From Desulfobacterales bacterium (lineage in GTDB: Bacteria > Desulfobacterota > Desulfobacteria > Desulfobacterales > UBA11574), in assembly GCA_024641825.1 (NCBI GenBank), contig JAHECI010000001.1:1-36873 (forward strand): 36,873 bases of DNA. Direction: 5' to 3'. The position numbers and the translations under genes are program-made. Under the pieces are notes generated by a model. It was not told the DNA's origin. It saw only the letters and a program-made list of their open reading frames with translations, and made no database searches. Shown piece after piece: positions 33,083 through 36,873 of this stretch. The stretch's first letter is position 1. Every line of letters begins with the position of its first letter.

Positions 33083-33256
33083 CGTAAAGAGTCTTTTGTG
33101 AGCGATATCCGGTCGTTTGGGGATCCAGTGTTTCAAGCGGTGATGCGTTAAAAATTTCAAGCTGTTTGAGGAGCTTGCGACGAGTTCTTGAAATTTAGCA
33201 GCACTGCTTGAAACGCCCCCAAATGGTCACTGAGCGAGCAAAACGAACTTTTTACG
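33083..33256. repeat. 174-bp intergenic long-hairpin element, copy B
   Basis: It has the same length and layout as copy A at 22376-22549. The outer ends CGTAAAGAG and CTTTTTACG pair. Inward come CGTTTGGGG (33114-33122) with CCCCAAATG (33217-33225, one wobble), GTTTCAAGC (33130-33138) with GCTTGAAAC (33206-33214), and AAATTTCAAG (33152-33161) with CTTGAAATTT (33187-33196). A 25-nt apical loop shares 17 bases with copy A. It occupies the divergent intergenic region between the cyclophilin and DUF4442 genes. Confidence 0.85.
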
Positions 33257-33366
33257 AGACCACCAAATATCATTATATATTAATAATGTAAACCTTTTGA
33301 ATTTGACATTGAGGTTCCGCTATTTTACGGTAGATTAGATCTTGTGTTCAAAAAGGAAAGTCTAAG

Positions 33367-33861
33367 ATGAAACGTCTGTTTCGCATGATCCCGGAAAATG
33401 TACAAGCAACCCTTCTGCTACGCTATTTCGGGTTTTTCAAAATTCCTTTGTTGTTTTTTGTAAAACCTACGGTCATTGAGATGTCTGACCATCGGGTTGT
33501 GGTGATGATTCCCCTTCGCCGGAGGACGAGAAATCATCTTCGTTCCATGTACTTCGGCGCCCTGGCCATGGGAGCCGATTGTGCCGCAGGGCTGGCCGCC
33601 ATGAGGCTAATACGAAAAAGTTCCCAAAATATATCCTTAATTTTTAAGAGTCTGAATGCAGAATTTCTCAAACGCGCAGAGGGCGATGTATATTTTACCT
33701 GCGATCAAGTCCCGGAGATTTCAAAATTGGTTGCTGCCGCCATTCAATCAACAGAGCGCGTCGAATATCCGGTTCGTGTGACGGCAAAGGTTCCCGACAA
33801 GTTTGGAGAAGATCCGATCGCCAGGTTTACTTTGGTTTTGTCCCTTAAGAAGAAGTCTTAA
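33367..33861 (+). CDS. DUF4442 (hot-dog fold) protein
   Basis: The 164-residue protein resembles the DUF4442 family, which has a hot-dog fold related to PaaI-type thioesterases. The core stretch NHLRSMYFGALAMGADCAAG is the family's most recognisable segment. It begins MKRLFRMIPENVQATLLLRY, and AAAAGGAAAG precedes the ATG at 33367. Hot-dog proteins often hydrolyse or bind acyl-CoA thioesters, but no catalytic assignment is possible here. It is followed 5 bp later by a nitronate monooxygenase-like gene, so the two form an operon. Given the acyl-CoA dehydrogenases in the window, a role in acyl-CoA turnover is plausible (inference). Confidence 0.8.
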   Translation: MKRLFRMIPENVQATLLLRYFGFFKIPLLFFVKPTVIEMSDHRVVVMIPLRRRTRNHLRSMYFGALAMGADCAAGLAAMRLIRKSSQNISLIFKSLNAEFLKRAEGDVYFTCDQVPEISKLVAAAIQSTERVEYPVRVTAKVPDKFGEDPIARFTLVLSLKKKS

Positions 33862-33866
33862 ACACC

Positions 33867-34838
33867 ATGAGCATAAAAACAGAATTTACACAACAGTTCG
33901 ATGTAAAATACCCGATCATCTGCGCCCCCATGTTTCTGGTAAGCTCGGTTAAAATGGTGGTCAGTGCAAGTGAGGCCGGGGGTGTGGGAACCTTTCCGGC
34001 ACTAAATTACCGTCCCATCGAACGCTATCGTCAAACCATTAAAGAGATCAAAAGTCTGACTGCAAAACCTTTTGGCATCAACATTATCGTTCAAAAGTCC
34101 AACAAATATCAGTATAAACAGATTGAGCATGCCCTTGAAGAGGAAGTCCCTTTGATCATAACCTCTTTGGGGAGTCCAAAAGAGGTTATTCGATTGTCCC
34201 ATGAAGCGGGAACCCGGGTGTATTGTGATGTGGTGGGATTCGAGCATGCAAAAAAAGTCGCGGATCTGGGAGCTGACGGGCTTATCGCTGTGGGATTCGG
34301 TGCCGGGGGCCATGCCGGAGACATTTCGCCGTTGGCCCTTATTCCCAATTTGGTAAGAATGGTCAAATTGCCGATCATTGCCGCCGGATCTATTGTAGAC
34401 GGGGCTGGAATGGCGGCAGCGTTTGCGCTGGGCGCTTCTGCTGTCTATATGGGAACACGTTTTATCGCCTCGAAAGAAGCAGAAATTGGAGAAGACTATA
34501 AAAAGGCAATTACGCGTGCAAAGAGCGAAGATATCATCAATACGGACAGAGTCGATGGATTTCCCGGCAATTTTATACGAACCAAAGAACTGGAGGCCGT
34601 TGGGCTGGAAAAAGGATTGATTGAAGAAATCCTAACAAAAAATAAAAAAATCAAACGGTTTATTTCCCTGAGCCGAGCTGCACGTTCTCTGTTCGGGGAT
34701 ATGGATTCCAAAGTTTCTTATAAAACGGTCTTTTCCGCAGGCCATGGCGTCGGCCTCATCGAGGAGGTTTTATCCATTCAGGAGATCATGGAAAAAACCG
34801 TAAGGGAATACAAAGAGATCAAGGCAAAATTACCATAG
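33867..34838 (+). CDS. Nitronate monooxygenase-like FMN flavoprotein
   Basis: The 323-residue TIM-barrel protein resembles the nitronate monooxygenase / 2-nitropropane dioxygenase family. Key parts: KYPIICAPMFLVSSVKMVVS at the N terminus, GGVGTFPALNYRP, AKPFGINIIVQK and VGFGAGGHAGDISPLALIPN containing the conserved His of GGHAG. The FMN phosphate site is LPIIAAGSIVDGAGMAAAFA followed by GASAVYMGTRFIASKEAEIG. Family members oxidise alkyl nitronates, but related proteins act as enoyl reductases (FabK) in fatty-acid synthesis. In an anaerobe an oxygen-dependent monooxygenase is unlikely, so an alternative reductase role deserves thought. It starts 5 bp after the DUF4442 gene. Confidence 0.88.
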   Translation: MSIKTEFTQQFDVKYPIICAPMFLVSSVKMVVSASEAGGVGTFPALNYRPIERYRQTIKEIKSLTAKPFGINIIVQKSNKYQYKQIEHALEEEVPLIITSLGSPKEVIRLSHEAGTRVYCDVVGFEHAKKVADLGADGLIAVGFGAGGHAGDISPLALIPNLVRMVKLPIIAAGSIVDGAGMAAAFALGASAVYMGTRFIASKEAEIGEDYKKAITRAKSEDIINTDRVDGFPGNFIRTKELEAVGLEKGLIEEILTKNKKIKRFISLSRAARSLFGDMDSKVSYKTVFSAGHGVGLIEEVLSIQEIMEKTVREYKEIKAKLP

Positions 34839-34868
34839 GATGTCTTGGATACCGGAATGTTTTAACGA

Positions 34869-34886
34869 CGGGGGGATCAACCCCCG
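34869..34886. terminator. Hairpin between convergent genes, possible terminator
   Basis: CGGGGG (34869-34874) and CCCCCG (34881-34886) pair around GATCAA. It sits directly next to the stop codon of the minus-strand acyltransferase and 30 bp after the plus-strand flavoprotein gene. There is no real T-run after it on either strand, so termination strength is uncertain. Confidence 0.45.
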
Positions 34887-34887
34887 G

Positions 34888-35475
34888 TTAGATTATCGAC
34901 ATCGATTTTTCGGGATGTTTTCCGGTAACGCCCGCATAAAACTCTCCGATGATCTTCATATCAGCTTCAAAATCACCCGTGGGATAAAGCAGGGGGCCAA
35001 ATCCTCCAACCTTTCGTCGATAGTCCAGAAATCCCAGTGAAATCGGAATATTCGCGCCCTTGGCGATATGATAGAACCCTGTCTTCCATTTCTTGACCTT
35101 TTTACGGGTTCCCGACGGCGCAATGGCCAGTATCAGGTTTTCACTTTCTTTGAATTGTTGAATCGACTGGGCAACAACATTGTAGGATTTGGATCGATCG
35201 ATGGGTATTCCCCCCAGCCATTTAAAAAATTTTTTAAATGGTTTCCGAAATAGGGTCTCTTTTCCCATCCAGTATATTTTGGCCCTGAAAACAAATACGA
35301 TGAATAACATGTAGGGGAGATCCCAGTTTGATGTATGTGGCGCCCCCACCAGAATGAATTTGGGGACAGCAGGCAGATGACCTTCCGCACGCCACCCAGT
35401 GATTTTTAAAAAGAATATGGAAAACCAGCGCAACAGCGTCTTACACACGGGCGTATCGAAAATTGTATAATTCAA
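34888..35475 (-). CDS. 1-acyl-sn-glycerol-3-phosphate acyltransferase (PlsC)-like protein
   Basis: The 195-residue protein is a compact lysophospholipid acyltransferase. The catalytic H-x4-D motif is H-T-S-N-W-D in LVGAPHTSNWDLPYMLFI, followed by the GIPIDRSKS motif II region and the PSGTRKKVKKWKTGFYHIAK motif III region. Acyltransferases of this type add a second acyl chain to lysophosphatidic acid or transfer acyl groups to other lipids. The start is TTG at 35475, with AGGAG 9 nt upstream. It is encoded about 110 bp after the acyl-CoA dehydrogenase gene on the same strand; whether it shares its transcript is unclear. Its relatives annotated in bacteria are often called glycerol acyltransferases, and the substrate is not proven. 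Confidence 0.85.
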   Translation of the reverse strand: MNYTIFDTPVCKTLLRWFSIFFLKITGWRAEGHLPAVPKFILVGAPHTSNWDLPYMLFIVFVFRAKIYWMGKETLFRKPFKKFFKWLGGIPIDRSKSYNVVAQSIQQFKESENLILAIAPSGTRKKVKKWKTGFYHIAKGANIPISLGFLDYRRKVGGFGPLLYPTGDFEADMKIIGEFYAGVTGKHPEKSMSII

Positions 35476-35586
35476 ACCTTACTCCTGTAACTGTTCTTAA
35501 AATGAAGCTCCCCACCCCACCCCCGAAGAGACGGGATCTCCGCCGAACTCCCACAAGAGGAAGGGGTTTTGAAAAAGATCCATTGG

Positions 35587-36873
35587 CTATGTCTCCTCCG
35601 CCGGCCATATTTTTTTAAACGTGGTTTGAGGGAAAAAGCAATACGGACATTCCTCGGGCGGATCTTGTCCATGGTGTATGTGGCCGCACATGCGGCAGCG
35701 CCACGCAGGTTTAATTTCTCCACCGGTGTCGGGATCCAGAGGATCTTTTTCTCTAAATATCGGCAGATCTTCCAGGGACGGCATCACCGGCTGATAGGTG
35801 TACATGGCATGACCGGAAACAATCATCCGCTGAATTTCACTGGTCCCTTCGTATATTCTTAACAGGCGAATGTCTCGAAAAAGTTTCTCCAGAGGAAACA
35901 TTTTGGTATAGCCGTACCCTCCGAGTATCTGAAGGGCTTCATTGACAACTTCCAACGCCTTTTCGGTTGCGTAAAACTTTGCGATGGATGCGTTGATGGT
36001 CGGATCCAGGCCCTTGTCCGCTTCCCATGCCGCCTTCCATACCAATAAACGCGCAGTTTCAACCTTCTGGTACATTTCAGCGATTTTAAACTGAATCGCC
36101 TGGAAATCTCCGATCTTGGATCCGAAGGCCCTTCGTTTTTTGGCGTAATCGATGGCGTACTCCATGGCGCTCCGAGCACCTCCGACGCCAAAGGCTCCCA
36201 CCACCGGACGTGTCCTGGAAAAGGTTTTCATGGCGAGGAGAAAGCCTTCTCCGGGGGGAGCAAGAACGTTTTCTTCGGGAACTCTGACATTTTTAAAATT
36301 AAGACCTACGGTATTTGAACAGCGCTGACCGAGTTTGGGAATCGTCTTGCCTGCCGACACACCGTCCCAGGACTTCTCCACCAGAAAGGCGCAGATTCCT
36401 TCATGACCGGATTTCGGATCTGCCGTAGCAAACACGGAAATATAATCGGCCACCCCGCCATTGGTAATCCAGTATTTGGTACCGTTTAATATGTAGTCAT
36501 CGCCGTCTCTTTTGGCTTCACACCGGATGCCGGCAACGTCTGATCCCATGACAGGTTCGGATGTGGCAAAACAGATCAGTTTGAATTCTTTTAACAGCTT
36601 GGGAAGATATTTCTCTTTGAGCACTTCATTGGCACAAAGGATAAGGGGCTCCATTCCCAGGGAATTATCGAAAAGTGAGGTGGCAAGACCCGGACAGGCC
36701 GCTGCAATTTCCTCGGTCATGATGGCGCCTTCGAGGATCCCGTATTCGTTTCCACCGTACTTCTTGGGTATGTCATTGTTCATCAGACCTTCGTCAAATG
36801 CCTTTCTCAACACCGACAGCGGAATGTCGTCTTTTTCATCGAAATACCATGCAACGGGCAATACCTCCCTTAA
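35587..36873 (-). CDS. Acyl-CoA dehydrogenase with C-terminal rubredoxin-like domain (5' end outside window)
   Basis: The frame is open to the window edge, where Leu-Arg-Glu-Val precedes PVAWYFDE, so the N-terminal 20 to 40 residues lie outside. The 428 visible residues contain the ACAD signatures: FATSEPVMGSDVAGI, DYILNGTKYWITNGG, and the C-terminal domain with LQILGGYGYTKMFPLEKLFR. The likely catalytic base is the Glu of RIYEGTSEIQ. After the dehydrogenase ends, the last 45 residues form WRCRMCGHIHHGQDPPEECP-YC, a CxxC-x(n)-CPxC rubredoxin-like iron site as in rubrerythrin tails. The tail could pass electrons from FAD to another carrier, or be a structural zinc site. Its electron acceptor (ETF or otherwise) is unknown. 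The in-frame TTG at 36861 is not the start. Confidence 0.92.
   Translation of the reverse strand, partial: LREVLPVAWYFDEKDDIPLSVLRKAFDEGLMNNDIPKKYGGNEYGILEGAIMTEEIAAACPGLATSLFDNSLGMEPLILCANEVLKEKYLPKLLKEFKLICFATSEPVMGSDVAGIRCEAKRDGDDYILNGTKYWITNGGVADYISVFATADPKSGHEGICAFLVEKSWDGVSAGKTIPKLGQRCSNTVGLNFKNVRVPEENVLAPPGEGFLLAMKTFSRTRPVVGAFGVGGARSAMEYAIDYAKKRRAFGSKIGDFQAIQFKIAEMYQKVETARLLVWKAAWEADKGLDPTINASIAKFYATEKALEVVNEALQILGGYGYTKMFPLEKLFRDIRLLRIYEGTSEIQRMIVSGHAMYTYQPVMPSLEDLPIFREKDPLDPDTGGEIKPAWRCRMCGHIHHGQDPPEECPYCFFPQTTFKKIWPAEET

Noticed and set aside
1-36873. CRISPR array, prophage, transposon or integrative element.
   Set aside because: No regularly spaced direct repeats, and no integrase, transposase, terminase or plasmid genes were found among the recognised genes.

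Overview
The window is about 37 kb of bacterial chromosome with roughly thirty-five genes, most of them housekeeping or central-metabolism genes in short operons on both strands. No phage, transposase, CRISPR array or rRNA was seen. The gene content suggests an anaerobic, fatty-acid- or aromatic-degrading, sulfate-reducer-like member of the Desulfobacterota (Desulfobacterales type). The pointers are two acyl-CoA dehydrogenases (one with a rubredoxin-like tail), ETF:quinone oxidoreductase, a CooC nickel-insertion ATPase, a corrinoid-protein-like gene related to the Wood-Ljungdahl pathway, and Mla/MCE lipid transport of a Gram-negative envelope. This placement is inferred from gene families only.

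Layout. 1-5177: the 3' end of folC, tRNA-Arg(CCG), a PilZ protein, and a four-gene MCE lipid-transport operon (STAS-MlaE, MlaF, MlaD, auxiliary lipoprotein) without a periplasmic MlaC. 5369-5641: HU, followed by about 680 bp without genes that carries a perfect 12-bp hairpin. 6319-11200: ETF-QO on the plus strand meets a minus-strand operon (acyl-CoA dehydrogenase, phasin-like protein, UbiB-type kinase), and the two stop codons overlap. 11443-17113: a plus-strand run with CooC, AcuC-like deacetylase, AcuB-like CBS-ACT protein, PrmA-like methyltransferase, metallo-beta-lactamase-fold hydrolase, Sir2 deacylase and a reduced corrinoid Fe-S protein-like gene. 17537-21220: a very large AsmA-type protein. 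21579-26326 (minus strand): WrbA, TrkH, TrkA and an EamA transporter. 26604-29590 (plus strand): a second EamA transporter behind a multi-hairpin leader, then an IscU-like scaffold and a NifS-like protein. 29687-32958 (minus strand): an unknown small protein, a SurA/PpiC-type foldase, an AI-2E-family permease and a cyclophilin. 33367-34838 (plus strand): a DUF4442 hot-dog protein and a nitronate monooxygenase-like flavoprotein. 34888-36873 (minus strand): an acyltransferase and an acyl-CoA dehydrogenase with a rubredoxin-like tail that runs off the window edge.

The most unusual protein finding is the NifS-like gene (28415-29590). It keeps the mobile-loop cysteine, but the PLP-binding lysine is replaced by threonine and the neighbouring glutamine by aspartate. 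Its partner is an IscU with an added zinc-ribbon tail. This resembles the PLP-less IscS of the sulfate reducer Archaeoglobus fulgidus and suggests Fe-S cluster assembly fed by free sulfide rather than cysteine.

The most unusual DNA finding is a pair of 174-bp intergenic long-hairpin elements (22376-22549 and 33083-33256). They have the same length and architecture, and their arms have changed sequence while staying self-complementary. A different palindromic unit, flanked by near-identical 14-bp repeats, sits between the iscU-like and nifS-like genes.
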